This document shows positions 34,964 to 46,593 of a stretch of DNA of 64,000 nt, one piece after another. The DNA lies in contig AP026164.1 in the NCBI GenBank assembly GCA_030295235.1, positions 558,001-622,000 of the forward strand, read 5' to 3'. The notes under the pieces were generated by a model. That model ran no database searches, was not told the DNA's origin, and worked only from the letters and a program-made list of their open reading frames with translations. Positions within the stretch are counted from its first letter, which is position 1. Each line of letters begins with the position of its first letter. The DNA is from Fistulifera solaris. Its lineage: Eukaryota; Bacillariophyta; Bacillariophyceae; Naviculales; Stauroneidaceae. The position numbers and the translations under genes were made by a program.

Positions 34964-36237
34964 GGCAATGAAGAATGCTGTTCGAAACGTTTACAACTTT
35001 CGTGTAACTGGTGGGAGTTGTCGCTGGTTTTCCTTAAGACAGAGTTGTATGTGATTGCCGTTGAAAGATACGCAACTGCGTTACCGACACGAGTTGCTTC
35101 TTAAAGAATTCTAGAGCAACGTCAACAACGGTGAAAAGTTCACAAATATTCCCTTTGAAATTCGCTCTCTTGCTCGTAATCGTGATTTCAGACTCTTAAA
35201 CTAAACCTCTACGAACACGCTTTAATTGTTGAATAAAAGATTGTCGGCCGTCTCGCAATTAGATTCGTAAACGTAAACGAAACAAAGGCGTAAAATTACT
35301 TTTAGAATTGAAACGATCAATGATATCGACAACGGATTGTTACTTCCTAACGGGCTCAACACGTGCTGCAGTTGCAGTTTCGGTTTCAGTCGCAGTCCGT
35401 TTCAGTTTCATCGCGTGGTTGGCCCCAAACTCTCGTCTCGCTTCTCGTTCGTGCTTTCTTATGCAGCGCTTGATTTCTTCCACCTTTTTCTAAATCCAAA
35501 AATATGATATGAGTTATGATCATATACAGCCATGTATAGAGAATAGAGAGACACTATCAGTTTAACCCTGGCTGCTTTTTCTAACTATCGCTAAGTGAGA
35601 TGCGTTCTATACACAGCGAACTTTACTTAGGTGGCACGGTTTCGCCAGTCCAGACAAAACTCGTTCCAATTCGTCTTGGGGAACTAGGACTCTACAACTT
35701 AAAGTACCAGGTAGCATTGGATGGACATCTTTCGTTGGCAAGAACGAAATTCTCTTCGTGTTTCAACCAATAAAGCCAAATAAATAAGCCTAAAAATTAT
35801 GTTAAAATGACAATTTCTGTTCGAAAGGAAACAATCACTCCTAAATCATATATTTTACTGTTTTCTGGCCCACTATTTGCAAGAGTTGTTGTACAAGTAT
35901 AGAACTAAAAGTGGAAGGAAAGCATTTTCATGATATTCTCTTTTTGTCAGCAGCTTACTCTTTTATCACAGTCCTATCCCCTTGATCCGAAAAATTACTA
36001 ATTAAAAGTACCAAAATTCTTGTTTGACAACGTGAACATTGTTCACCACACACCACACCGACAGCCGACCAAGAAAAAAGGTGGAATGACGAATGACCTA
36101 AGCGCACCGAATGCCAAAAGACATCTCCTGCGCCAACAATTGAACAACAAAGTTCAAGAAAGGTCTCCGGAAAACGCTTTCGTTGACCAAAAATAAGAAA
36201 GCGTTTACTTCCAGAATTGACGGGGCCGATCAGAAGA
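34964..36237. other. Long intergenic region, one possible exon
   Basis: About 1.27 kb between the divergent PP2C and ankyrin genes. The only coding-looking segment is a short minus-strand exon candidate at 35,340-35,489 (listed separately). The rest is AT-rich and contains no recognisable gene, RNA or repeat; it should include both promoters. Confidence 0.4.
35340..35489 (-). CDS. Possible terminal exon of an unidentified gene
   Basis: Preceded by a plausible acceptor (TTTGGATTTAG), 49 codons run to a TAA and read as a charged, helical peptide (KKVEEIKRCIRKHEREARRE) ending in a Thr/Ala-rich tail. The composition looks coding, but no upstream exon could be identified, so the gene model is incomplete and may be wrong. 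Confidence 0.22.
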   Translation of the reverse strand, partial: KKVEEIKRCIRKHEREARREFGANHAMKLKRTATETETATAARVEPVRK

Positions 36238-36979
36238 ATGCCAAGTAGTTGTAGTGCAACTCAATTGCAATATCAAGTGCTGCTAGCGGCAGCTGCCCAA
36301 GATGGGGCGCTTGCGGAAGTCAAATTTCTAATCAACAATGAGAAAGTCGACATCAATGGAGGAGATGTTTTTGACGAGACTCCTTTGCATTGGGCCGTTT
36401 CCTCGCAGAATGAATCCGTCGTTCAATTCTTATTAGAAAACGGTGCCGACGTCAATCGGCCTCATCTCAAAACCCGAGAAACACCGCTGCACCGAGCTTG
36501 TTCCGCCGGAAGTTTAGAAGCAGTCCGTCTGCTCTTTCAATTTGGCGCCGATGGTGTATGGCTAGACAAACAACGACGATCACCCTTACAATCTGCTATT
36601 CAAAAACGCCAATGGCACATAGCTCAATACTTTATTGAGGATCAACCACAACTATTATCTTCTTGTCCGGAATTGTGCCTGCGGATCACTCAATTTGGTC
36701 AAATATCGTTGCTGAAACAATTTTTGAAAAAGGAATCTGCTGATACGTTGGCTTTTTTGTTGGGCAATCCGACATCAGGCGATAGAGCTAGTTACGGTAT
36801 TTTTGCGCAGCAACGCTTCGTTAGTACACAGAGACCACCGAATAGGGGAAACCGCTTTGACTATGGCTTGTAAACAGCGTTTTCCAGATGCGCTACATGC
36901 CATGCTCCGATCTCGCCCAGACGTTTGGCCGGATGTCGCTAATTTGTTATCGGGCAATGGAGCCACAGAAGTCAATTAG
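36238..36979 (+). CDS. Ankyrin-repeat protein
   Basis: Ankyrin repeats are protein-binding modules. At least four are visible: the DETPLHWAVSSQNESVVQFL unit, the RETPLHRACSAGSLEAVRLL unit, a third around RRSPLQSAIQKRQWHIAQYF, and a last one around IGETALTMACKQRFPDAL near the C-terminus. The final ~75 codons are in another frame; the break lies at T6 (36,753-36,758), after which the stop is TAG at 36,977-36,979. The first ATG is at 36,238. There is no other domain, so partner and role are unknown. It ends 40 bases before the stop of the convergent ecdysoneless gene. Confidence 0.82.
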
Positions 36980-37019
36980 ACTTTAAATTTTACGCTAAAA
37001 TATTGGTCTTTTTTGAACG

Positions 37020-38767
37020 TCAAACACAGAATTTAGCAACTGTATCTACGGCAAACCTCGTAAAAAAAGTCTGCACGGGTCCAGTTCTCCCAGCATTCTC
37101 TTCCAAAGACTGTTTCCAGTTCGTCACAATGTCGTCATCGTCATCGTGGTCACGCTGACGCATAAGCTCCAAGTCCATAGCATTCATTACATCTTTCATT
37201 GTTATTGTTTCCTCGTTACCCTCGTCATCGTATTCTTCTTCATCATCTGCTAGCTCATAGTCTTCGACCGAGAAATACGGATCAGGTGTATTGTCCAAGA
37301 ACTCGAGATCTTCAGGAACAGTTGCCTTAAGTGTGGCTTGTAAGATGTTGAGAAACATAACTGGATTGACACTAGGACTGTCGACTACTGGAATCCCATC
37401 AAACTCGCTCGAGGTTCGTAGAAAGGACTCGACTTGATGCTCTAGAATATGTTCGTCCAAATTGAAGTTTTGGTCGTCGGAAATCACCATCCAAGATTCA
37501 TCCTCGTCAACGTTCGATCGCCTTGGTAGGCCATCCCAACCAGGATGATCGACTCCTTTTTCAAGGTTGAACGTATCGCTGCTGATCCGTACTGGATAAT
37601 TGTACACTGCTCGTCAAGCTTCAAAAAAGAGTCAAGGTTGAAGGCCGCGCGATTTGGTCCAGCTTGAAAGGCTTCTAGAAACCATGATACATCACTTCCC
37701 GTCCTTGCCAGTAGAGCAGGCCATCGCTGTAAGGGAGCTAATTCCTTTGGAAAAAAAGACGAAGAAGTTTCGGAAATCAAATGTTGCAAACCAGCCACTA
37801 TACGAACCCCCAGAGCGACACCGTTTTGCAAATGCGGTGTTGCATCATTCGCCGCTTGTCGCATCAGGCGATTCAATTCGGGAGTTCGGAAAGGAACTTG
37901 TTCCGATTCGGGCCAAGTTCGACTCACCGCAGTTCGTAGTGCTGCGTATTGGGTTCGCCCTAATGAACACGTCGTCCATACCCAATCCACTTGGTCCGCC
38001 GACAGTTGAGGATTACGCGACAAAGATTGTTCGATGAACGAAGCCGCTGCTTCGTTTCCCACTTGAGGAAGCGTTTGCAGTAAGTATGCGATTCGCCTGG
38101 GGACAGCAATAGCTGTGCGTTGAAACATAGGAGCAGACGACGCCACTCTCGACTGGATTGCTTGTTGAAAAGCATCCGAAGCAACATCGAATCGATTCTC
38201 ATTTATTGCTGACAGAGCTTGGCCAACGGTAAAGCAATCGTTCGGAGGAGGTAACAGAATAATCTGCCCATTTTGTATCCAGCATCGATTACGACAATAC
38301 TCCATTTCATCGTCCGATTGTGTGTGGACCCAGTCGGGCAAATGATAGGCAGCTTCTGTCAATAGTAAATCACCATCGTCCCAAAATTTCACCACAATGT
38401 TGTCGTCCCCTGCATTCAAAAATAGCCCCACAAGATACCAGCAGTCTCGAACATCACAATAAATTAGCTTGGCTCGCAAGTAAGGTATCCTATCCTCGCT
38501 GACGTGTACATCAAAGCAAGGACGATGCCACCATGGATAGGCGTCGAGTTTCGCATTCCAGTCAACAGCCAACTGTGTCAAGGCAACAAAGTCGTAGGGA
38601 TTCCGGTAATCCTTGCGATGACAATAGACTTCAACGAGAAGTTCACTCTGGGTTGATGTCTGTGTTGCTAAGGCCTCTTCTAGCAAGGTTGCCATGGTTC
38701 CGTGTTCGACAAGATAACAACGACAATACGACAAACAAAGAGTTCGCGACGACGACGTAATAAACAT
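37020..38767 (-). CDS. ECD: Ecdysoneless (ECD/hSGT1) homologue
   Basis: Ecdysoneless proteins are conserved eukaryotic factors linked to pre-mRNA splicing, R2TP interaction and cell-cycle control. The family signature is clear: VKFWDDGDLLLTEAAYHLPD followed by NRCWIQNGQIILLPPP, and the N-terminal region with WNAKLDAYPWWH. The C-terminus is highly acidic (DDEEEYDDEGNEE; DHDDDDD), also typical. The acidic third is in a different frame from the N-terminal part; the shift lies near 37,600-37,610 (CTTGACGAGCAGTGTAC in coding sense), so the span is given as one gene of about 580 residues. The ATG at 38,767 or, more conventionally, 38,695 (MATLLEEAL) starts translation. Confidence 0.83.
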
Positions 38768-40018
38768 CTCATTTTTTACCCCTTATACACTATAGCCCGA
38801 AGTGTCGTCGAATAATCTCACGACTGGGATTCTGTCACGAAGCAACCTTTCCTAGCTAATTAGCGACCTCACCTTCATTCGTTCGGCAAGCGTGCTAGCC
38901 TACATTGAAATACATTACGATCCAATCATAAGGTAACATTTGCAAAACCCCTTATCGACCAGTAACGTTTTTTTAAACTTGTCAAACGTTGTCTTCCGTT
39001 TTTAATATTTCCTGAATGTTGTTCCTATTTCGATGAGACAGCAATTGAGTCATGAATCAATATAAATTCGACGCAGATTGCTACCTAGCCTTTACTCCTT
39101 CTCCCTTGGCTTTCACCGAGACACAATTACCATCAACATCATTTATTTTACACGCTTCAATTCTAACGGTCGAATTCCTTGCGGAGGATTGTTGTCTTCC
39201 GTCGTTCTACAATAGCGTAATGGAACTTTTGAATGTAATTGACTGGCTACTGGTAGTCTATCAGCGCAAGAGGCTCAGAATATACGTGGACGTAGCGCGT
39301 TCATAGAGTATAACGAGAAATTTAGGCAATGTCTATTGCGGAGTTTTTATAGGTTACGAATGCTAACACAATTCCCCCCTTAGCATGCACCAGTCGTTTT
39401 TGAGGAAAGAAATTGTCGAAGGGGCGAAATTCATTTCCAACGAAGTCATGACGGCAAGATTTTTGCATTAATTGCCTATCTTCGTTGCTTAATTGGGCTT
39501 CGGACCTGCTGCAACCTCGTCCAGTTGCTGTTTCATTTCGACCTTTATTTACATTTAAAGACGCTGCAATCGCAGCCAGCAGTTGGGCTTCTTCCTCTTC
39601 GCGAGTACGAGGAGATAAATGAAATAGACCTTTACTTGCCAATTGAGAACTCATTGGTGTTTGTTTTAAAAGAAAAGAAGGGATGTCTTTTTCGTTGTCA
39701 CAATTTTGTGTGGCAAGAAAGATAATGAACGACACTTCGAAGCACGATTCTATGGTACACAAAAGCCGTAGAACCATGTCAAGCTCGTGACTGCTATTCA
39801 TTCACGAAAAATGAGCCCTATTTTGAACGAAAATTTTGCAACATTCACCAAAAAATCACGATGATAACTGTTCTGCACTGACAATACGTCTACTAAATCC
39901 CTTCTAACTTCATCATTTTAGCTTGTCTCTCAATTTCCTTTCACATCCACATAGCTATTCATGCAAGAAAGCAATTTCCGTTGTGGAAATTGAGACTTGT
40001 GCTGTCTGCGTCTTGCAA
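38768..40018. other. Mostly non-coding region
   Basis: About 1.25 kb. Apart from a weak minus-strand candidate (39,322-39,654) there is no recognisable gene. A plus-strand open frame of 84 codons at 39,052-39,306 has no motif and was not called. The region upstream of 38,850 should hold the ecdysoneless promoter. Confidence 0.35.
39322..39654 (-). CDS. Small hypothetical protein with UIM-like helix
   Basis: A possible 110-residue product from the ATG at 39,654. Near its start is EEEEAQLLAAIAASLN, which resembles a ubiquitin-interacting motif (acidic patch, central Ala, Ser near the end). Nothing else is recognisable, and no homologue comes to mind, so this is a weak call; the open frame extends further upstream to 39,801. 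Confidence 0.3.
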   Translation of the reverse strand: MSSQLASKGLFHLSPRTREEEEAQLLAAIAASLNVNKGRNETATGRGCSRSEAQLSNEDRQLMQKSCRHDFVGNEFRPFDNFFPQKRLVHAKGGIVLAFVTYKNSAIDIA

Positions 40019-40550
40019 ATGACGAAAAAAGACGCACGCGAGGTGTTGGAAAAAGTGGCTGCCGACCCCCGCTTTCATGGCAGGTGGATGCCTCCTGAGG
40101 CTTGGCTGTCTCTTACTTCATTATATTCCACTAAGCCACATGACCAGAAGTTAATTGCAGCGGTTTTACGAGGACGAGGTACTGAAAGAAAACGCAAGAA
40201 CAATAGCAAAAGGAGTCGATTTGCCAAGTAGAGCCGTGGGCCGAATACCGTTCGGCGACTTAAAGAAAGACGCGCACAGCGAGGCTCTCTTGCAAGAACT
40301 TCGAGCACGGAAGGTAATCTCTGATACTGACAAAATGCTTAAAGCCGGTAAGAAAAAGAAAGACGGCGATCGAAATTGGACCGACTATCTCAACCTTTGG
40401 AAGGCGGACGAGAAACAATTGTGGCATCTTGAGAACACGGATGCCGATCCGAACAAATTCGATCCGAAGAGTTTTGTCAGTCGTGGGGATGGAGTGGTCC
40501 AATTATTTCCTTGTGACATTGTTAATGAAATTCTTTTTGTCGATTTGTAA
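40019..40550 (+). CDS. Small conserved-looking protein, unknown function
   Basis: From the ATG at 40,019 the frame reads through DPRFHGRWMPPEAWLSLTSL, then needs a one-base correction near 40,150-40,156 to continue as LQRFYEDEVLKENARTIAKG and finish at 40,550. The joined product of about 175 residues is basic, helical, and has the Pro/Trp-rich composition of a small organellar assembly factor or ribosome-associated protein, but I do not recognise the family. The fact that two complementary-looking halves abut supports a single gene. Confidence 0.55.
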
Positions 40551-40955
40551 TTGTCTGGAGAAGGCACGTCGCCGAGCGCGAAGAACAGTGTCACGATTAC
40601 CATTCCTCTATTAAGCATGCCATGACGATTAAGATGTGCGCAACGTGCCGCGTTTTCGGAATCAAATCTTGTTTCGTCTGTGTCATGATCTTTGAATGAT
40701 GGCACATGCAACAATTGAAGCGTTGAATGCAGTCACTTTGCAGTTGAGTGAGATAATATCTAATAAAATTGTAAGAAAATTAGACAACATTAGTGGATCA
40801 AGAAGCTGCCTTAAAAGTTAGATATCAATTTAACCACGCAACCATGCGTTGAGTGGTGTTTAGTTGTAAATAATGATCGGTCCCATCGCGGCAAAGCGGA
40901 GAGAAAAGTGAAGAAAAATACCGAGAACCATTTTGCCTCATTTGATCGTCGAACC
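40551..40955. other. Intergenic, nothing recognised
   Basis: 405 bases between two plus-strand genes. Only short, motif-free open frames on either strand. Confidence 0.4.
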
Positions 40956-41345
40956 ATGCTTACTCGCCATCTCTCTTTTTCATCCGCAGCCAGCACCAAC
41001 GAGCTTTCCGACTCTTTGGATTGTTTTAGCAACGAGCTGCGAGAGGGCGAAGAAATTCATCTTGACCTGAGTCACTTTCCCTTCGCTTCTGCCGAATGCA
41101 TTAGCCTTCTTTTTGGGTTCTTTGCCAAGCATCACAGCGCCATCGTCTCAGTTCACGCACCCTTCGATTTGCTGTCAATCTTGTTCCCCAAACTATCAGA
41201 TTTTCGTAGTTTCAACTCAGTGTCAACAAAGATTGAAGCCACCTACCGAAAATCAATCCTCTTGGACCACGCTGTGGCCGAAGACTGCGACGAGAGCGAA
41301 ACAGATTCGGATCTCTCGTTTCAGTACGCAAGTCAGCTGCCTTAA
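40956..41345 (+). CDS. Hypothetical protein, 129 residues
   Basis: An intact frame from ATG 40,956 (MLTRHLSFSS) to TAA. The middle (GEEIHLDLSHFPFASAECIS) and the following hydrophobic segment look like a compact alpha/beta fold, loosely reminiscent of STAS-like or leucine-rich folds, and the C-terminus is acidic (CDESETDSD). No family is assigned. Confidence 0.45.
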   Translation: MLTRHLSFSSAASTNELSDSLDCFSNELREGEEIHLDLSHFPFASAECISLLFGFFAKHHSAIVSVHAPFDLLSILFPKLSDFRSFNSVSTKIEATYRKSILLDHAVAEDCDESETDSDLSFQYASQLP

Positions 41346-41632
41346 AAAGCGCATAGGAAAATGGACGACTAGAGCGTCACCGCAAAGGTTTTAATGATTA
41401 GCATCAGGACGACGAACACAACGACGACAACAAAAACAATAGCAAGCAAACGCGACGACGATGATCACTGATGTTTTTTTGCATCTTTCTACGCGATGTC
41501 CGATAGTACACCTATTTATATAGAATAAAGGACTATCGATTTTATTGTATTCGACATGGTTTCGTAGGACTTGTGTCCCATAGATTCATTCGCGAATTCG
41601 CGTATGGAGTTCGCAAAATGACAGGTTCTGCG

Positions 41633-41828
41633 TGACTTGACTCACAAGGAATGTATTTGATGATAAAGATATATTATAAGCATGTTAACAGCTAAAGTAA
41701 AGATGAGCAGGACGCAGTTCTCAATAGATGAGAACCAAGCGTAAATGGAATCGATAATAGATTGCCATGATCCATAATCTTCTAAGAACAGAACGTAAAG
41801 AACAAGAGAGGACATGTAGTGTACTGCA
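41633..41828 (-). repeat. 3' LTR of the gypsy element
   Basis: 196 bases identical by eye to 46,398-46,593. Because the element reads on the minus strand this is its 3' LTR. It contains an open frame on the minus strand, duplicated in the other LTR, which is incidental. Confidence 0.95.
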
Positions 41829-41874
41829 TTCTGCCTCCCAACATATCTTGAAAAGTAATGTTGCTTGAGATAGA

Positions 41875-43189
41875 TCAATGTAGATAAGGTTTGACTCGTC
41901 GGATATTGATATGTTCTTGAACGGTGTCGTTGAGTTGGATAGTTAAATTTCCGTTCTGAAATACTTCGACAACTTTATAGGGTCCAATTGCTCGATCTTG
42001 TAGTTTTGATGGTTGGTAGACTAGTTTGAGGACTTCCATTCCTGGTCTGTAGTTGAAAGGGAATCGTTTTTGGTTTGCTAAGACTGTTCGTTCGTCGATG
42101 AGTTGTTGTCTATTCTGTTGAATGGTGATCCAATCAGCAACAACTGGTATATCAAGTATCATGTCCGACCAAAAACTAGGGCTCCCGGTGTGGCTTTGAG
42201 TCCTCCATGACACGACGCTCTAAGTGCAAAGACGGTATTTGCTAGGGCGGTGTCAACCATGAGTTTTCCTGTTTCCAAGGCTGTTGGTGGATTCAAAGAG
42301 GACATCGTTCGTAGAATATTACCAACTGATTGATGCATACGTTCGCAGATCGCGTTTGATGTTGGCGTCTTCTTGTTTGAAGGTGATTTGTGGATTCCAT
42401 ATTTTTGTAGAGTGATTTGAAATCCATAGCCAATAAATTCACCACCTTGATTGAATGTGCAGAATAATGGTCGTGGATATTTTGATAGCCAAGCGTTGTG
42501 AAGTTGCAAGGCGACATAATCGCACGCTTGTTGTCTAGTCGTATGAGTTCTGCAAGGTTGGTTACCGGATCGATGATTGAAAGGGCGATGAAACTGTGCT
42601 CGTGACCGGCTATTTGAAGAGTCCATGGTCCTATGAGATCAACACAAATGTCTCTCCATGGATGAATATTTGCTTCGTGGCGGTAGTTCTCCGTATCCGC
42701 GTTGAAGTTGCTTCTTTCATTGGCATTCGTCGCACCTTGATACGTAGTCATCGATTTTATTTCGTAATTGGGAGTTGTAAAGATGTGTGGAGATGGTGTC
42801 GAATAGTCGACTTCTTCCTAGATGACCGAGTACAAAGTGGTACCATGCCACTGTCTCATGTAATAGTTCATCTGGTAAATAGATCTTCCACGGTTCATTT
42901 GGTTTTGGAATGAAACATATAACATAAACATTGGGTGCGAGCATTTGTTCGCAAAATGATTGTGGATATTTTTGTCGTAGCGTTTGCAAACGGCGTCCCT
43001 CGTTTGTACCGCTCGAAGCCTCTTGTAATCTAAGACAAAGGGCGCCACTTCATTGAGTGGTAGATTGACAAAGCAACTCTTAAGGTCGTCATCGTCGATG
43101 GCCATTGAATAAAATGTTTGACTTCCCTCTTCGGTGGAGTCAACGTATTGTGGTTCGAACCTGTTAAGAATTTCTTCGTCAAATGGCAA
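41875..43189 (-). pseudogene. Retrotransposon integrase region (frame-broken)
   Basis: Integrase inserts the cDNA copy. Pieces in several frames show a zinc-binding N-terminal region (H...H then YVSRCDEC, near 42,720-42,870), catalytic-core residues in WRDICVDLIGPW (42,620-42,680) and FNQGGEFIGYGF (42,410-42,470), the glutamate in NAICERMHQSVG (42,300-42,360), and a short C-terminal NIRRVKPYLH. There are four or five frame shifts; no intact frame covers the domain. Confidence 0.85.
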
Positions 43190-43207
43190 GCGTGAGAGAG
43201 CGTCCTG

Positions 43208-44696
43208 CTAATGGATTATCTTCACCTTTGATATGGTGTAAGTATGTACCGTATTCATCAAGAAAAGTCTTCCATCGTAGTATTCTTTGTGATGTGTATT
43301 TTTCGAAGACATTGTTTCGATGGTCCGTATAGACATGAAGGTCTGGACATCCATAGAGCATGGTACCGAAACTCGTGTAGTATCTTGACAATAGATAAGA
43401 GTTCTTTTTCTCCTGTAGTGTAATTTCGTTGTGCAGCGTCGAAGTTTTTTGGTATAGTAGGCGACTGGCATTTTGTCTTGAAATATGGCCGCGCCCATTT
43501 GTTCATTGCTTGCGTCGGCATAAATATGGAACGGTTTGTTATGATTTGGGTACTGGAGAAAGGCATCTTGAGCCAGTAGTGCTTTAATTTGCTTGAATGC
43601 TTGTTCCATTTCGTTAGTCCAGTTAAGCTCTTTGCCTTTCGTTGCCGTTGCTTTTGATAATGGTGCAAGAATATGAGCTCGACGAGGGTACATATCGCGA
43701 TAAAAATTGATAGCTCCAAGGAAGCTTCGTAATTGATGAACGTCTTTTGGTTGCTTGAGCGCGAGGGATGGGAGTTATACGTTTTTTCCAAGGTTTTAGA
43801 CCATTCGGTGTTAACCAGTATCCTAGCCAATCCGTTTCTTGAACTCCCCATTCGCATTTTGAAGGATTGACAATGAAGTTATTGTCTTGCAATGTCATTA
43901 AGACTCGGTCAAGAAGTTTAAGATGAGCTTCCCACGAAGTCTGAAAAGCATCCGACATCGTCGATGTAGACTTCAACGTCTTCAAAGTTTCGAAATATCT
44001 TTTCCATCTTCTCTTGAGATATGTCGGGAGACTGTGATATTCCCATTGGTAATCTGTTATATCGGTAATTTCCAAATGGCTGCACAAATGACGCAAAGAT
44101 TCTTGCTTTCTTCGCCGAGTTCGAAAGTATAAAACTGCATTGAGATGTCGAGTTTCGTAAGATAGCGATATCCCTTCCGTCGTTTGAGAATGTCGGTAAT
44201 GATTGGAAGGTTGTAGACTTTTCGGCTTGATAACTTTATTCAATTGACGGAAGTCTGAGATCCATCGAACTCGACCATCTTTTTTTGGAATAATAAATGA
44301 AGGTGAAAGCCATTCGGATGGTCCAAATTTCGATAGGACTCCGATAGCTTCAAGATGTTCTAGCTCGCCTTTGAAGGTAGTTCGGTTGTATGGCGAGATT
44401 GGATAATATCGGCATGCGTGTGGTTTGCTTCCAGGTTGGATATCTATGTGGACTTTTTCCGGAAAGCATCCAAGTTTGCCTGAAAATAAACGCTTGTATT
44501 TTGATAGTAGACTTGCGAGTTGGTCCTTTTGCACATCGTTTAGATGATCTTGCTTTTGTGCGATTATATTTGGATTGGTTTCTTCATATTTCGCTGGTAG
44601 AATCTCTTTTGATTTGTATCCTGCCTCCTTGATTTGTTCTTCTGTAATGAAAGTTTCGAACGAATTAATTTTATCGTTTTCAAAGAGATCGGACAT
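43208..44696 (-). pseudogene. Retrotransposon reverse transcriptase / RNase H region (frame-broken)
   Basis: RT motifs include GVLSKFGPSEWLSPSFIIPK, RVRWISDFRQLNKVI and the catalytic YIDD box (near 43,950-43,970). RNase H follows with FHIYADASNEQMGAA (near 43,480-43,530). The region is spread over at least three frames. This is a gypsy-type RT by motif order. Confidence 0.9.
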
Positions 44697-44744
44697 GGAG
44701 GTAAAGTGTGCAGAGAAGTAGTTCGGTATAAAATAGTCACTTGA

Positions 44745-45119
44745 TCAAAATGGTATTTGGTTTTCGAACCATGATACTGTTTTCGTTGAATTGTGAATGT
44801 CGATTCCGAGTTTGGTCATTAAGTCATTTCCGATGATTACGTCATAGATCGTTTGAACGTTATTGAAAATGATACATGGAAGTGGACCTGGCACTCGTTG
44901 AGAGGCGGAAAACTCGGGTAACGAGATGTCTTGAAGTTCAACTTGATTGTTATGGGTTTCAACGCCATGAAGACCGACGATGCGTTTACCTTGAATGAGT
45001 TTTGGCGTCGCACCTTTTGGTAAAGCTCTTCGATTAAACATTGTATGATCTGATCCTGAATCAAACAATATTTTTAATGGATGCTTGTTTTCTTGGCCTT
45101 GAATATATTTAGCTGACAT
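44745..45119 (-). pseudogene. Retrotransposon aspartic protease
   Basis: A retropepsin-like segment with the active-site ILFDSGSDHTMFN and, further on, a hydrophobic VIIGNDLMTKLG matching the conserved I-I-G-x-D/N motif. It is open over 124 codons in one frame but not joined in frame to gag or RT as the sequence stands. Confidence 0.82.
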
Positions 45120-45315
45120 GATAGTTATAGGACGAGGGCGTGTCTTGCGATTGTTGTATCATGTAATTAGGTATTAATTTAATGTCTAAATCTCCAGAAT
45201 AATAAATATCGTCGCATAAAGATGTGAATGATATAGAAGAAGATACATTTGATTCACTCTGCGAAGACGATATTCTGGGATCAGACAATAAATTTTCATC
45301 GGCGGTTGTTACGGC

Positions 45316-46359
45316 TTAACGATGACATACCATAAAACTGATTCGGATACAAGTCGTTGTCGCCATCATTCCGGCTGGTTTTGAAGGAGTTTCTTGTGCG
45401 ATTTTTGCATGATCTTGAGGTGCTGTCTTGCTGTTCTTGGTTTCATTGATCTTGCGGATTTTATTTGGATTGTAGTTATTTCCGTTTCGATTATACCAAC
45501 AGTAGTTCCAATCATGATGACTCACACCGTTTTTATCAAGGCATTAAGCGCTTTCGGCAGTCACCAACCGCTTTAAAAGTCTTGCGTTTGTTACTGCCTC
45601 CGTTGTTCTTGTTTCCTTGATTATTTCCTTGATTGATGTCGTTATTCTTGCCTTTCCATTTGTTGTTGGAACGATCGTTGTTTTGTTTCTTGCTTGAATT
45701 TTGTTGAGGATTTTTCTTAGCGATATTTTGTTGCTTGATGAAATATTCCAAAACTTCTCCCTTACTGATTCTGGCTAAATCAAAGGAGCTTTTATCAAAG
45801 GACTTTTGCCACCACTCGGGCATAGCACCATAAATCGCATGCTTGAGTGTCGATTCATCGAGTTTCATTGCATTTCCAGGGAGAAGACTTATCCAGTTGT
45901 TTGCTTCTTCCATCAAAATGTTAAATTGACTCCACGTCCATTGTGAAAGGAAGACGACTGTTTCGAATTTCTTCAATAAGACTGAAGCTGGTATTTGCTT
46001 TATAAAACTTGTTGATGAAGTTCTTGAGCTTCGACTTGAATGTTTTGCTTCCATTGTTTTCCGTCCATGCTGAAATAAAATTTGGAGAAAGCGTTCGCGG
46101 AAATAATTGCATGCACGTTTTTTTCAATCTTCTTCTCGGTTTTTTCTGATTCTTCTCCACCGATTGCTTGTTTGACATAATAAGGTAGTTGCGTGCAATG
46201 TCTCATGAACGGCGTGAATTCAATTTTCGTCAATCGCTTGATATGAATTTCATACTTCACTCCTTCGAGCTCCCATTTGAATTGGATCTCTTGAACATTT
46301 TCTTCATCCTTGTATCCGGGGTTGAAGTAAACATTACTGGTTGATTTCTTGGCTGCCAT
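45316..46359 (-). pseudogene. Retrotransposon gag region (frame-broken)
   Basis: The likely gag start is the ATG at 46,359 (MAAKKSTSN), just inside the 5' LTR. The product continues over at least two frames as a helical capsid-like segment, then an Asn/Lys/Gly-rich basic stretch and a single Cys/His cluster around SHHDWNYCWYNRNG that looks like an atypical zinc knuckle. Confidence 0.72.
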
Positions 46360-46397
46360 GGTGTATTCGATATGAGCGTAGCGTCCTGTGATCACAA

Positions 46398-46593
46398 TGA
46401 CTTGACTCACAAGGAATGTATTTGATGATAAAGATATATTATAAGCATGTTAACAGCTAAAGTAAAGATGAGCAGGACGCAGTTCTCAATAGATGAGAAC
46501 CAAGCGTAAATGGAATCGATAATAGATTGCCATGATCCATAATCTTCTAAGAACAGAACGTAAAGAACAAGAGAGGACATGTAGTGTACTGCA
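46398..46593 (-). repeat. 5' LTR of the gypsy element
   Basis: Identical to the 3' LTR by eye. Immediately inside it, in element sense, the sequence reads TTGTGATCACAGGACGC, which does not start with the TGG expected if a full tRNA 3' end primed minus-strand synthesis. Confidence 0.95.

Larger units (their letters stand above)
41633..46593 (-). mobile_element. Ty3/gypsy LTR retrotransposon
   Basis: A 4,961-bp element with 196-bp LTRs at both ends that I read as identical, canonical TG...CA LTR termini, and a 5-bp target-site duplication CTGCG at 41,628-41,632 and 46,594-46,598. Internal domains occur on the minus strand in the order gag, protease, reverse transcriptase, RNase H, integrase, which defines Ty3/gypsy rather than copia. 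A polypurine tract (GGGAGGCAGAA in element sense) abuts the 3' LTR. Identical LTRs imply recent insertion, yet the internal region has about ten frame breaks. Confidence 0.95.

Noticed and set aside
41650-41827. Small open frame inside each LTR
   Set aside because: It is identical in both LTRs because the LTRs are; it has no start context or family and is incidental.
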